Made by a program: the position numbers and the translations under genes | Assembly: GCA_020152595.1 (NCBI GenBank) | Contig: JAIGNY010002764.1 | Coordinates: forward strand, 17,501 to 81,500 | Direction: 5' to 3' | DNA from: Chiridota heheva | Lineage: Eukaryota; Echinodermata; Holothuroidea; Apodida; Chiridotidae | DNA: 64,000 nucleotides | Notes under the pieces: generated by a model | The model's database searches: none | Told to the model about the DNA's origin: nothing | Seen by the model: the letters and a program-made list of their open reading frames with translations, nothing else | Part shown: piece by piece, positions 20,240 to 33,374 of the stretch | Layout: every line of letters begins with the position of its first letter | Numbering within the stretch: the stretch's first letter is position 1

Positions 20240-21490
20240 ATCTCTGGACAGCACTCCTTGAAGAAGAAATTTGAAGTGAGAACTATATCTGGAAACATTG
20301 CATAAAAAAGAATGCAAACAATCATATCAAAATTAGTGGCAGTTGACCGTTGCTTTAATAGTTTCAGTTAAAAATATTTGAAAAAAGTATGCAAATGATG
20401 ACATGAACAATTGAATAGCTCTCCGTTTTAATTGATCCCTTGTCAACTTCTCAGGTATCACCAATATTTTAAAGCTTTTGAGCTAGACAAATATAAACTC
20501 TAATTTTTGGCTTTAAGGGATTTGTTTACTATCAAGGAAGCAACGCAAAGTCCCGAGTAACCGGAAACAAGATTTAAGTTTTGCTGAAATTTTTGGAAGC
20601 ATGCAGGTAACCAGTCGGACCCAGATGTATTTTTTGTATGAAGGGCAGCATACTGCATGCAACAAACTTCCAAGTTGTTTATTTGACTCTGTATGTATAA
20701 TTACCTCTACAGTAGGCCACACTTTAAATAGCCACATTCTGTATGCTATCTGTATAGGTGAAAGCTGTCCTTTATTAATTTTCTTGATATTTCAAGAAAT
20801 TTCTTGTACAGGAGAAAAGGGATCGTTCACATGATCAATTCCTTCAAAAAATTTTTTTCCAGTTTCACTTATGCACAAGGGCAAAATTATATTATGTTTG
20901 ATTGAATTATAAACACATGCATTTTTTTTTTTTTTTAACCACGCCTTTGTAAATCAGACAAGGTAAAAAAGTATTAACATTTCTGTAAAAATCATTCAGT
21001 ATTGCTGTGCAGTGGGTCATAACCGGCCTTGCGTTGGTTCAGAAAAGTGCTCATTCAAAATTTAATCATGGTGAATCTAGTTTATTTTATTCAGGATAAT
21101 TTGGTAAATATGATTAATCCACAGTAAAAAAAGATAATGTACAGTACATTAATTTTTCTTTTCAAGAATGTAGAATAAACTGCTCTTAGAGTCCCTTTAA
21201 AAATATGCTGTCCATTAACTCAATTGATGATGGTCATAGCTAATTGAAGATAACAAATCTGTATTCAATTCTTCTGTTTGATAAGTGTGGGACTAATGAA
21301 TCACATTTTGTAAGGTCTATGAAACTTCAAAGGCTGTTGAAAAAGTGTTCGACTAAGTTGGTTTCCATCCAAATTTTCAACTCATCATTGAAATGGAACT
21401 TTTTCTCCAGGTAGGCAGTGTTCACCAATCTTTAAAACTGCATGTCTAAAAAAACTAAATTCCCTAACTTGCTTGTAACAACATAGATAA
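20240..21490. other. AT-rich intergenic sequence
   Basis: No repeat array or coding motif recognised on either strand. Confidence 0.4.
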
Positions 21491-21705
21491 CAGGGCCGGA
21501 TTTAGATATGTGGGGGTCCTGGGCACAAACCGATGTGGGGGCCCCTTTCAGAAAATATTCGCCCGTAAAAACAAAAAAGGGTTTTTACATCGGGGATAGG
21601 TGATCAGAAAAGGGGCTCCATCTTGCATAGCAACAGCAAAGGTCCATGAAAGGGTCCCCACATCGGAAAAGGGCCCATCTTAGCAACAGCCAAGGGCCCT
21701 CCCAC
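21491..21705 (+). mobile_element. Left end of a hAT-like element next to the 22-bp array
   Basis: Begins CAGGGCCGGATTTAG, a start typical of hAT-type terminal repeats. Its matching right end was not found beyond the array, so the element is incomplete or disrupted by the array. Confidence 0.4.
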
Positions 21706-22885
21706 ATGCCATCCCTCCCGGTACCACATGCCATCCCTCCCTGTACCACATGCCATCCCTCCCTGTACCACCTGCCATCCCTCCCTGTACCACCTGCCAT
21801 CCCTCCCTGTACCACCTGCCATCCCTCCTGTACCACCTGCCATCCCTCCCTGTACCACCTGCCATCCCTCCCTGTACCACCTGCCATCCCTCCCTGTACC
21901 ACCTGCCATCCCTCCCTGTACCACCTGCCACCCCTCCCTGTACCACCTGCCACCCCTCCCTGTACCACCTGCCATCCCTCCCTGTACCACCTGCCATCCC
22001 TCCCTGTACCACCTGCCACCCCTCCCTGTACCACCTGCCCCCTCCCTGTACCACCTGCCCACCTCCCTGTACCACCACCTCCCTGTACCACCTGCCACCC
22101 CTCCCCACCTGCCACCCCCTCCCTGTACCTGCCACCCTCCTGTACCCCTGCCCCCTCCCTGTACCACCACCTGCCACCCCTCCCCTGTACCACCTGCCAC
22201 CCCTCCTGTACCACCTGCCACCTCCCTGTACCACCTGCCACCCCCCCTGTACCACCTGCACCCCCCCTCCTGTACCACCTGTACCACCTGCCACCCCTCC
22301 CTGTACCACCTGCCACCCCTCCTACCACCTGCCACCCCTCCTGCCCACCTGCCGTCACCTCCTGCTGCACCTGCCACCCCTCCCTGTACCACCCCTCCCT
22401 GTACCACCTGCCACCCTCCCTGCCACCACCCCCCTGTACCACCTGTCACCCCTCCCTGTACCACCCCTCCCTGTACCACCACCCCTCCCTGTACCACCTG
22501 TACCACCTGCCCCCTCCCTGCCACCCTCCCTACCACCTGCCACCCCTCCCTGTACCACCTGCCACCTGTACCACCTTCCACCCCTCCCTGCCACCTGCCA
22601 CCCCTCCCTGTACCACCTGCCCACCCCTCCCTGTACCACCTGCCACCCTCCCTGTACCACCACCCTCCCTGTACCACCTGCCACCCCTCCCTGTACCACC
22701 TGCCACCCCTCCCTGTACCACCTGCCACCCCTCCCTGTACCACCTGCCACCCCTCCCTGTACCACCCCTCACCACCCCTCCCTGTACCACCCTCCCTGTA
22801 CCACCCCCTCCCTGTACCACATGTCATCCCCCTTTGTACCAAGTGCCATCCCCCTTTGTACCAAGTGCCATCCCCCTTTGTACCA
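21706..22885 (+). repeat. 22-bp C-rich minisatellite, roughly fifty copies
   Basis: The unit is CCATCCCTCCCTGTACCACC plus TG. Many units are shortened, for example by losing CCACC or CCCT. The outer copies differ (CATGCCATCC on the left, AAGTGCCATCCCCCTTTGTA on the right), as if younger copies had spread from the middle. The unit has no stop codon in any frame of either strand, so long false frames cover the array on both strands. Strand bias is extreme: the plus strand has C, T and A but very little G. Confidence 0.95.
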
Positions 22886-22889
22886 AGTG

Positions 22890-24474
22890 CCATCCCACCC
22901 TGTTTCACAGGCCATTTCATGCTATCCCACATGGTATCGGACCCTGTTTGTGGGCACCACGACAGCTAGGGTCAAATTGTGCCTAAGAGGTTAGATCATT
23001 CCAGAGGTAGGAAGGAGAGTAAACAGGGAGATTGAGAGAAACACCGAGAACTAAAAGCCAGAAAGCTGGGATTGTGAGAGGTGTATGCGTGAAAAACATA
23101 GTAGACAGAGAGTGGGTGGGAGAGGACGACTAAATATGGCTGTAGAGGAAAGCATGATGAAGGAAGATCATTTTATCCGTTTTTTTTTTTTTTTTTTGGC
23201 AGAGCTCGGCTATTGAGTTGTGGGGAGTGAGGGAAGCTTGCACAGGGGGCTAGCAAGGAGAACGTGATGGACTGAGGGTATAATGGCAATTGTTACGGAG
23301 GGGTGGGGAGCCAATAAGGTGGGTGTGAGTGACCTGATTTAAGGCGGGTAATGTGGATGTTGTCGACACGGGGAAAGTTGTGAATGGTGGGTTTGATCGG
23401 AATGGTGGGCTGAATGACATGGAGTTTGTTATCAATTTGGGAGTCCCACTGTCCTGAATTTAAAGCACGGGATGTACTAATGAACCAAATTCTTATCATT
23501 ATGCCATCTTCCACCCGACATTCTTTCCTCCCAACCCTCGAACTATCACCTCAACACACCCTATACATTCAATTGCCATCCCCTTTTACCTGCCATCCTC
23601 CAACATGCTTCATTCCATGCCTGTTTCACCTACTACCCAACCCACCTTTTGCCATACCCTAATCTACCAAATATGCTCTTAACCAACTAATCATTCAAAC
23701 CTTCAGTATCACCTTCAATTGCAGCTGCACAGCTTCCCAATCTGACACTCCCAATAAAAAATATGCTCTACATTTTAAACCTTATAAACCAGATAGACGA
23801 AATCAGAATGAAAATTCATTGTCGATTAATAGCTTATAAGACTTCACTTGAAATGCACAAACAGTATATTTATCAAATTGCTTTCAAAATATTTGCTTTT
23901 TCAAACTAACTCTGTACGTGAAAGTCAGTGTAAAAGTATTTTCAATATTAATATATAAAGTATTTTCAAATAAAACAGTGTATACAAACCCTTTTGCAAT
24001 ACCAGTGCGAAGAATGGTAGGCGAAGGGGCATAACAACCTAGGGGTTGAGAAATGTGGGGAGATCTTCCATATACAGTACAAGGATAAATTTCCTTGGCA
24101 AATAACTTTCAACACAAAACATTTGTGTGAATATGAATTACGTTGTGACACCGAGACAATAAAATATGAACTAATCAAAACAGTTTTTCATCTGAAATAT
24201 TACTAAAATCAATGCCGACACATGTAAAATTAATAATTCTTATGTCTTAAGCGGCAATGTCGAGCCCTTTAGTCCAAATTTGTGGACGTTTTGTTCTACA
24301 ATAATTGCGGGATTTTTAATTGTCGTGTTTGCTGGATCAGCCTGGTGGCTCATATATCTACAAAACAAGAACATAAACCGAACTGTTGTTACCTGCACAA
24401 AAATAGTTTTTTTAGGACTCTACTCGTTTAATTGTGGGTGTTATAGGGATTGCAGCTTCGGCAAGATCAAATTT
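22890..24474. other. Intergenic sequence, no gene recognised
   Basis: Contains a poly-T run at 23180-23198 and purine-rich flanks. No domain-like frame was found. The frame at 24280 with a hydrophobic start has no supporting splice context. Confidence 0.4.
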
Positions 24475-24935
24475 CTTTTATTAAGAGCCACAAATCTCAT
24501 AATGCATGCAATGCGCCAAGATATACCGGTGGGGAAGAGGGGAATATATAGTCTTTCCAAAATATATGGTTCTTGACACACAAAATGTTCCTATCCGACA
24601 AACCTGACAAATAAAAAACAATCCCCAATGGGAGGCTGTGGAGTTTCAGAAAATGACAGTGGCATAGCTAGACTTGTTTTGTCCAACCTCCCCCTTAAAA
24701 TTTATTTTATTGAGAGCCACAACTATCTCATAATGCATGCAATGCGCCAAGATATGCCGATGAAGGGGTATAGTATTTCCAACATGGGGGATAAAATTCG
24801 AAATATATGCTATTTAACACATAAATTGTTCCTATATATCCGACAAACCTGACAAATCAAAAACAAGCCCCGACCGAAGGTAGAGGGGAGTTTGAGAAAA
24901 TGGCAGTGGCGTAGCTAGACTTTTAAGTCCTACCT
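24475..24935 (+). repeat. Tandem duplication of a unit of about 230 bp
   Basis: Copy 1 (about 24475-24690) and copy 2 (about 24708-24935) share CATAATGCATGCAATGCGCC, TTGTTCCTATnnnnCGACAAACCTGACAAAT and CAGTGGC(A/G)TAGCTAGACTT in the same order. Confidence 0.85.
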
Positions 24936-25263
24936 CCCACCCTCCCCTACTCCCTCGATGCTGAAACTTTGGGATATTTTGAATATATACTGCATATTTG
25001 GGATACTTTGAAAATTTTGAGTAAAAGTCATGTTTTAAGCAAATTAACACTTCAATCAGTTTTGAAGGAAAAGTCAGAAATTTCATAACTCTAGACCTAC
25101 TTTTAAAATTTCAGACTCGATTGCTTTCATCAGGATTCCTAAAAAACATACTGTAGTTTCTATTTTGCAAAGTAGAATTGCAAATTTCTTAAGTTTTGGA
25201 AAATTTTACGGCTAGAGGGAAATTGCCCGTCCACTCCTGTCACCCTTTAGCTAAGCCACTGGA
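24903..25263. mobile_element. Probable hAT-like non-autonomous element
   Basis: Starts CAGTGGCGTAGCTA and ends TAGCTAAGCCACTG, inverted repeats matching at 13 of 14 positions. The flanking octamers (GAAAATGG and GAAATACA) agree only in part, so a target-site duplication is not proven. A related start CAGTGGTGTAGCTA occurs at about 25543. Confidence 0.5.
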
Positions 25264-28200
25264 AATACATAGTTGTACTTATATTGTATGAAAGATGGGT
25301 ATAGCTTTTCTAAAAGAACATTAATTCTATGCCAATTCTGATCGAAATTTACCCCTCCAAATACCAAAACTTCCAGGGATTCCTCTGGCACTCCCTAGCA
25401 CCCCACGCCATTAAGCTTTGTGCTATGCAATCATACTCATGACAGCTCACATACATATAATTTGTCAGAATTTTGACCCCCGCCCTCAACCAAAGTACCT
25501 TAGCTATTGTATGTCCCTGGGCAGGAACAATCAGTGGTGTAGCTATGGAGGCCCTGTCCCACCAAAAAAATTAATATGAGGCCCACAAATTTCTACATGC
25601 TTTAAAAATAAGGTCCAAAATGAACCAATGATTAGATTGTACATGAAACTACAGACCGCAAATTTAGTACTGCAACATTCTCTGTTAATTTGTGTCTTCA
25701 CCATTAATCAGCAACAAATAGTTTAAGATGTTACTTATTAGTACTGCAACATTCTCTGTAAATTTGTCTTCACCATTTATTAGCAACAAATACTTTAAGA
25801 TGTTACTGCCAGAGAAATTTTCCAAAATGGAAGAAAATTGAAAAAAAAATGGCCAGAATTGAAGGAAATTTCTTGAACATGCTGACAATTTATGCAAATT
25901 TTACAAAATAACCCTTTAAAATGCTATTAAAATAAATCATTCAATCTTAGAGCTTTGATATTTAAAATACTGTTACTCCACTATACCATAATTTCAGGAA
26001 GTAAGCATTAATGGTATAACATAAGTTGAGTTAAGTTCTTTTAAATAAAATATACATTATTTTAAAATTGAAAGAAATCACAAAAAATGGCCAACAATTT
26101 GACTGTGAGATTAAAAACACTCCAAAATTAAACAAAACTATTGTCACTTATTGCCTAAAGACTAATACACTTATGATACAAATTTTCAGCTGTGTACATT
26201 AAATACTTTTGTTGCAAGGACTTTCGAAATGAAACATTATAGAGACATTTTGTTACATTTTTTTCTTCTGAATAATTCAGAATGAAGACTTACCCTAGGA
26301 GCACTTAAGTGCCATTTTTGGATTCCCCACCTTCAAAAAGAGTCCAATGCTAATTTTCAGAACGTTGTGGGGTAAACAAAACAAATTTAAAGTAAAATGG
26401 GAATTTGTTTAGTCGGAACTTCAAAATGACCATCAACGGCAAGAAATTAGTACAAAAGTGACCGAGAATTAGCAACGCGTCCTTATCTCAAAAATGACTT
26501 GAGCAATGAGGCCAAAATTTTGTGGGTGTTTTTATAGTATATAATTCCTAACATATACCAAATTTCATGCACACCTGAAATGGTGGGTTACATTTTTTTC
26601 TTTAATTTTGTCAAATTGACAAGAAATGACTCAAAATAGTTCTCAAAAGTATATTTTGTGAACAAAATGTAGAGTGCTTAGTGAAAATGAACAGGGTGAA
26701 GGTAAAAGAGGGGCAGAATGGAGTACCCTCTGAAAAAGCCAAACTATTGTATGGGCCTGCTACTGTAGAGATGCCTGTGCCCAAAGCTGTGATACCCAAC
26801 AAAAACATTTCCAATGAACTTTGAAAGCACCTGAAAAGGGCAGACTTTTCAAACACATGATGGAAATAACATTCATGAATGGCATTCAGAAATTGAACTG
26901 AAAATAATGTGAATTTCAAGGAAAGCTGGCTTTGACAATGAAGTACTTTATAGCAAAAGTTCACTTAGGCTGCCCACATTAAAAGCATTTTAATGTTTCC
27001 AGAAGTATATTATTACTAACAAATTGATAAAATAACACTGGACATTGCTCTCATAAAATTACATTAAAATAACTTCATTTAGCGTCATCATTTGTACTGT
27101 ACATGTAGGTCCACTTATACACAGAAATCTAAAATAATTTTTGGAAAGCCTCTAGAATAATAATGTAAAATCATGTCCACCTGTAAACCCCATAGTAAAC
27201 ACATGCAGAAAGAGGAAAATATGCCTTAGCAAGTCTGATCCAATGTTCAGTAGAGCAAGATGAGAATAACAAAGATCTATACGAGAATCCATGTGAACTT
27301 CTGAAGTTGGAGGTTGTCAACTCTGTGCTGTGCTATTAATAGCAATCCAAAATGAAAGGAGTCACTATCTGGTGGAGTAAATTGCTACTGCTTGGCAGGA
27401 AGTTTTCATCGATCTACCTCTTCATGATTAGAAGACAAGATTGCTGTAAGCAAGAATGGAAAATAAAAGGCATTAAGCACACTGGTAAATGTTAATGGTG
27501 ACATCTTAGACTGACTGATAGTCCCTGCCTTCCTAACTTAAATAGTAAAAAGTATATGACAATGCTTCAGGACCACGTGAGATGGTACTCTATATGCTGC
27601 CTTCACACTACATTACTTCCAGTCACATGATACTTACGAACAACTACTGTACATCAATTGTACTGCTCTTGAGACTAAATATTTCTATTTTAATAAAATA
27701 ACTTATTATCAAGGGTCTATACCTAAATATGTCAAATAATTTTAAATTAGCAATTTAGCACCCTGTATTGCTCTATGTTGTAAGTGACATATAGTATCTA
27801 ATGAAAACGAGTCCCTGACTGAGATGGTATGTGGCCTGTTTTACACCCCACAAAAATGATATGTCCTGTCCTGAAACTCCCATTAATACCAGTTACATGA
27901 TGCTTATTAGACCAGCTACTGTCAGTACTGCTCTTTTGATTGGTAAACAAAGTTTTAATGTCTATGAAACATTTGCATTTTTGGAACCTTTTAAGTGTTG
28001 AGAAAAACTTCTTGAAATTTTCCCCAAATTGATTCCAGCCTGCGTGAGCTAGAGCCAGGGTTGGAAACATACAAAAAAAGTCACTCCCCAAACTTAAATA
28101 TCTCCTACAGCATTAGGAATAACATATCAACATAATTTTTGTAGTAAAATGTTTTTAAAATGTTCTCTTTGTTATGAAAGGTTACGAAAAAACATGGGAA

Positions 28201-28749
28201 TATTCCTTTCAGCATTTTTATCTAGGTTTCATACAGTATATCCATCAATGGTAAGTATCAAATCTCACACAACCTTTGTATGAATCAATCGCATTACTCC
28301 CAGTATATGCAACAAGCACACCATTCAAGTTTCAGTTTATTTCTTCATAAACCACATCCTTCAATTAGCTTGAACAATGACTGACTGTCAGTTAAAAATC
28401 CCCTGCACAAAGATTTGCTGGTAAACAGAGCATTTGTGGTCTTGTTATTGTTTAGGGTGTGAAGATAAACTTTTAAGCTCGTTGTGAATGAATGCATATG
28501 AAACTCATTTCATTCTGACCACCAAGAATGCATTTCTAAACAATCATGGACAGAAGAAAGGGGTTTATGAAGATGGCAGTCCATGAGGTTACTGACCACA
28601 TTGACCTTAACTTACAGTATAGGTGTATGAAGCATTTGAAAAGTGTGTGTGTATTGGGGGGAGGAGGGGGGGAGGGAGGGGGTGAATGACCTAATGAAGG
28701 CACTTTCCAAGTCATGTCCGTCCCTGTGTGTATAGAGATAGTAAAGTAC
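25264..28749. other. AT-rich gene-free tract
   Basis: A 70-bp sequence is tandemly duplicated at 25665-25806 (GCAACATTCTCTGTNAATTT to TTTAAGATGTTACT). The minus-strand frame 26611-26964 and a plus-strand alternative near 26690-26820 overlap without motifs or splice support. Confidence 0.45.
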
Positions 28750-29060
28750 AAAGGCCACATCACTTTTTAGAAAGGGGCACTTTTGCAATGGGAACAAATT
28801 CCCCATACATGGAACTGCAAAAGTTGCCTATTTACTACTATTGGGTTAGTAATTATTTAAGGGAATTTTACTTTTGAAAAGGCACTTTCGTAATATTTTG
28901 TTTATATTGAGTATGCAAACATTACAGTTCTTAAACCCTTTGACAGTAGTTGAGGGGAATTTTTCATTTTTACAATGGGCACTTTTCACATTTTCCAGAA
29001 AAGTGGGGGCATGCCCCAATCCCTTGCTTTCAGAACATTGTAGCTTATCAAAAATCAAAT
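28750..29060 (-). repeat. Reversed copy of the dispersed 'AAAGTGCCCCTTT' repeat
   Basis: The minus strand carries GGCATGCCCCCACTTTTCTG, GAAAAGTGCCC, CAACTACTGTCAAAGGG and GAAAGTGCC in the order seen at 13396-13690. Confidence 0.7.
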
Positions 29061-31539
29061 AAATTTACTTTACACAAACTTTATAAGAACAGTTGTGTAA
29101 ACTTCTTGACCTTTGTCCATGGAGATAAGTCTACAGTACTCATAAGGTAAGGAGCACAAAAAAATCACTCTCAAAGACCCCAAAAAGTATCAAGGACAAA
29201 ACTTAAGTTTTTCATAAGAAATGTAAAAACAAAATACTGAGGAGAAAATATGCAGTCAACCATGACCTTTCAGGTACAGTACAGCAACCACTTCATAACT
29301 TAACACCATCAGTAGTACAAAAAACTAGTACACCATCACATTATTTCTATATAGGTTGGTAATTCCCCAAGGACAAGGTGACATTCCCCACCCCACTTCC
29401 CCACATACACCAATTTTTGGTAGAAGTTTATTTAGTACATTTAGAGGAAAATTTGCTTGTCCTCCAACACTTTTTTCGATAAGAAGCTAGAGTATGTCCA
29501 TTCACCACTTTCTATATTAGAATTACGACCATGTTTCCTACACTATGATTGTTCGCTTTAAAGATGCAAAACCATTTAAATGAAAGGCACAACTTTACAC
29601 AATCCACACCAACCCACTGAGCAACAAACCTATAGCTTTTTGGTTTTCTCTGAAAACATGTCACAAAATTAGTACAAATCATTAATTACAAAAAAGACCT
29701 CCGACCTTTAAGGTTTAGTACCATCAAGTAAAAGAGTGTGTGTGTGTATAATGGGGGAGAGGGGGAGATCATTTTATCTTGTCTTCTGGGAATTACCACC
29801 CTATATACAAATAATTTGTAGTTGTACTATTTTTTTTTGCTACTGATGGTGTAGTTTTAGCCCAAACGAGCTATCAACTACAAGTACAAAACCCTGCAAA
29901 AATAAATGAATGCTTTAATAATGATCTTAGAAAGGGATGCTAGTTGAGCTAAAAATCTCAACAAAAAAAAGGAAAAAGATTTACATCATTAGACCTGAAG
30001 ACTCAAAATGTTATCAACTGCTTGTTTACAACTTATTTTGATACCAGGGGTATCTAAATACAACCAACAAGCTCCTACTGTCCATTAGTTGAGTAATTAG
30101 CGGACAGTAGGAGTATGCAAATGAGGCTTGTTAGCCAATCAGGTAGCTTAAAATGAATCTGGACAGTAGTGGTGATAGAATCATAAATAAACATATGCAA
30201 GGCTGTTTGCTTTTGTATGACTGTAGGCAACTGGATGCTACAGTACATCATGTAAATACTAATAACCAGTAGAGCTGTGAATGTTTAGGGATTTTAGTAA
30301 ACGTGTACACGCCCCAAAAAAACTAGCATGTATCGCTTACACGCGTTTAGTACCGTAATTTTTGGAAAAACACCAAAATTGCTTCAAATTTACAACGCCA
30401 AGTTAAAAAAACGAGCGAATAGTATGGCAAAAGTATTGACTATATTGCTTTTTTAGACGCTCGAGTTTTGCTTTTCAAATCATAAAAAGTTTACTTCTAC
30501 AGTATAAATCATATCATTTTTATGGTAAATGTGCTTGGAAATTCAGTTTAGAAAGAACAGATAACTTCCTTTTAATGTCATTTCGACTCAACATCACGTA
30601 ACTTTTTTTGCCGTACTCGCTACAGCTTTCAATGTTCCACTGAAAATCTTGCCTATAATACCTCGCTGTAAAAAAATTCAAAAAGTCTCTGAATTTGCTA
30701 TCAAATTATTTTCTTTTTACTCTGTTAGACATATTATGCACTCCCAGTACATGATTTTTAGATTTTCACTTTTTTGACTAAGAAAGCCTTTACTTGCAAC
30801 ACATGGGCAGAAAGTGCTAATAATTAAGTCTACTTTTACACACTGAACTTTCCTGAAGCACAACCAAGGGCAATTGAATGTACAGCTTCATACATTGAGA
30901 TAAGGCTATGTTTCAGGATGTGATGTAATCTTGTGTAACACCTGGCTGAATCACTATACTTTGTCTCACACATCAATGATTTGCTCAGATGGAGTGCATA
31001 TATAACCATGGAAGTAGAAGAGATAAAAAAGATAATACAGTGTGAAACTGTTAAGGGATGGTTATAAGTTTTGATTGTGCCTTAAATTACATATGCAGAA
31101 CATTATGGGATAGCTGGCAAGCGTTTGGGTTTGGTTAATTTAGATTTTCTGAGAAAAACAGTTTAAGTTGAAGATTAGTCAGCACTTAAAGGTATATGGG
31201 AAATGTAAAGATTTTATGTTTAGGAAAGAGCATTAAATTCTAAACAGTATACAGTAATTGAATTTTGTCAACAGCACATAAACAGTAGTTTGCAGGTTAT
31301 GGCTTTTCAAAGTCTGTAGAAATTTTGATGTGTGTAAAAATCGTGCTGCCGAAAGAGAACAGCTCAATATACAGTATAAAATACCTTATATTTTGTGTCC
31401 TAAATATTCAAATTCAGTGGTAAATGAATTAAAAACATTGGAAATCCATTGGTCCTCCCATATTATTATTATTCAATCAAAATTGCATAATTGATTGAAA
31501 TAAGCCCTAAAATTCAAAATGCTCTAAATCTTGTATGAT
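29061..31539. other. AT-rich gene-free tract
   Basis: No coding motif recognised. A microsatellite-like GTGTGTGTG lies near 29735 and the hairpin listed at 30065 lies inside. Confidence 0.4.
30065..30128. other. Inverted repeat (hairpin) with octamer motif
   Basis: CTCCTACTGTCC (30072-30083) and GGACAGTAGGAG (30102-30113) form a perfect 12-bp stem around an 18-nt loop. An outer AACAAG/CTTGTT pair is offset by 13 nt containing the octamer ATGCAAAT. It could be a small element or an RNA hairpin; nothing else supports function. Confidence 0.6.
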
Positions 31540-31625
31540 TTTGATGATTTGTTTTGCTATTTTTATGGTTTATAACATATTTTCTTCCAAATAAGAACAA
31601 GTTGTTGCTACCTGTCCATGATCAT
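31540..31625 (+). repeat. Unexpanded relative of the 41.8-kb tandem array
   Basis: Reads TTTTGCTATTTTTATGG, CATATTTTCTTCCAA, CAAGTTGTTG and TACCTGTCCATG. The same anchors flank the array at 41840-42123, but here the intervening unit is present once. Confidence 0.65.
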
Positions 31626-31819
31626 GCCTGTACTGCAAGTGTATTTATTACCTGTAATTCTATTTTTCTTGGAGAACATTATATATAATTTGCTGGTTTT
31701 TGGTATTTTTTAAATTAGATGTGCTTACCTACTGTGCTTAAAAAGTACAAATATTTCTCTTACATATATAATCCAAGAAAACATAAAAATGGTGTTAAAT
31801 TTCATTTTCTTTTCTTGGT

Positions 31820-32600
31820 ATATTGAAGTTTTGGTCTAGCCCAGACCATCTTCAGCTTGGTACTACTACAACACAGATAACAACAACTTAATACAAAGCT
31901 CATACAACACATAGATAAAGTGTTGAGAAAAATATAATTAAGAATCTAATTGATAAGGGTCTGGGCTATGGTTGGGTGGTTCCTTTTCCACCAGTGCACC
32001 ACAAATGGTTGACAAAGCCCGTGGACATTTGACTTGGTTGTCGATGTTATGTTTGTCCGCACGTAGTACCTGTGTTCTCGTCCGGTCGTATTAAGCGTTT
32101 CGTGATAGGAATAATACGATCATAACCGAATACGCAGGCGGCGACCCGTCATTGTAATTGTGTGTTCAGTTGTCGCCGAGACCATTCTTCTTTTCTAATA
32201 TTTAACTTGGGTCTGAATTCTGCAATACAAACTCCTCCAGATACTTGCTTACCTACGCTAGGGTCACCATCCTCTCACCAATGTGTGTATTGATGCTGCT
32301 ACCTTTGAACTTAAAAGTCCTGTCCATCGTGGTATTTAACTTTATGGTTATCAAAAAACAGGTTGTTTATCATTCCTATAGGTAAATGTTCATCAAATCT
32401 TTCACGTAGGCTTCTGAATTTTTCTCCTACTGTATGTATTTAGATTCACCATTGCAATCATTACACTCTATACAATAAACAACTTCTCTTTTCTTTCACA
32501 AACAAGTAATACATAAATAAATGGCGCTTTCTGTGTAAATTTCCTGTACTTTTGGATTTAGTCTTGACTTAATCATTAATTTATCAATATGTAATTGTAG
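31820..32600 (-). pseudogene. Penelope-like element remnant with GIY-YIG endonuclease domain
   Basis: On the minus strand around 32490-32310 the frames read EVVYCIECNDCNGESKYI and, after a one-base shift, VGEKFRSLRERFDEHL followed by HKVKYHDGQDF. This order (hydrophobic strand, C-x2-C, YIGE, basic helix R-x3-R, H) is that of the GIY-YIG endonuclease at the C-terminus of Penelope-like retroelements. Downstream fragments continue toward 31830 with several stops. No reverse transcriptase was found, so this is a 5'-truncated decayed copy. Confidence 0.6.
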
Positions 32601-33374
32601 TTTCTGTGTAATCCACAAAAATCTCATTTCTTCATACCAAATGTTTTGACATATCCCCCAAAACCCAATCCTTCATACCAAATGTTTTTGACATATCTCC
32701 CAAAACATGAATAGCAACCCATAGGTAAAAAGTGGCCTACCTAAAATAACAACAGCAAGTAAAACCTTAGTACGCTCGAATCACAGCCTTTTCAATTTTT
32801 CCAAAAAATATTAAAGATACAGTATGTACATTACAAGTAAACATTGTTCATGGATTGGATTGTTGAAATATAATACATAATCCCTATTTCTTCATGCACT
32901 TATCCATTTACTAATCTTAAACAGATCTTTGTAGTGAGTTGTGCTTTGCTAAATAAAATGAAGACAATTTAGCACAACCAAAAAATCTTTAACAATATTT
33001 CACCCTCTAAGCGATGTATAATAATGTACAGTAATCTTTTTCTACAAAATATTAAAAATATGAACTTACTGTAAATAAACAATGGTTTTCATCTTAAAAG
33101 CTGGAAATATATAAAGTGCCATCTTTTTTAAATCACATACTTATATATTTTTTTATTTCCTACCAAGATCGAGTATTTCTTTAATTAGGTGTGTTTAGCT
33201 ACTGACAAATATTTAATGTTTGAACATTTTATAAAAAAATTATTGTAAAAAAAAAAATGAACTTACTGTAAGTAAACAATGGCATTCAACTTGAAGGTTT
33301 GAAATACTGTTTATGTGTTATCTCGTTCTAATTCACATACCCTACTTACATTTTATAATTTTCTACCCTGATAG

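Noticed and set aside
21585..22994. Open frames of 200-446 codons on both strands, Pro/Thr/Cys-rich or Gly/Val/Tyr-rich
   Set aside because: They coincide exactly with the 22-bp array, whose unit has no stop codon in any frame. Both strands and all frames are open, so no coding signal exists.
24280..24576. 98-codon frame with a transmembrane-like start
   Set aside because: The second half lies in a dispersed, tandemly duplicated repeat, and there is no supporting exon structure.
26611..26964. 117-codon minus-strand frame with a hydrophobic stretch
   Set aside because: No domain, no splice context, and an overlapping plus-strand frame looks equally plausible. AT-rich sequence of this length yields such frames by chance.
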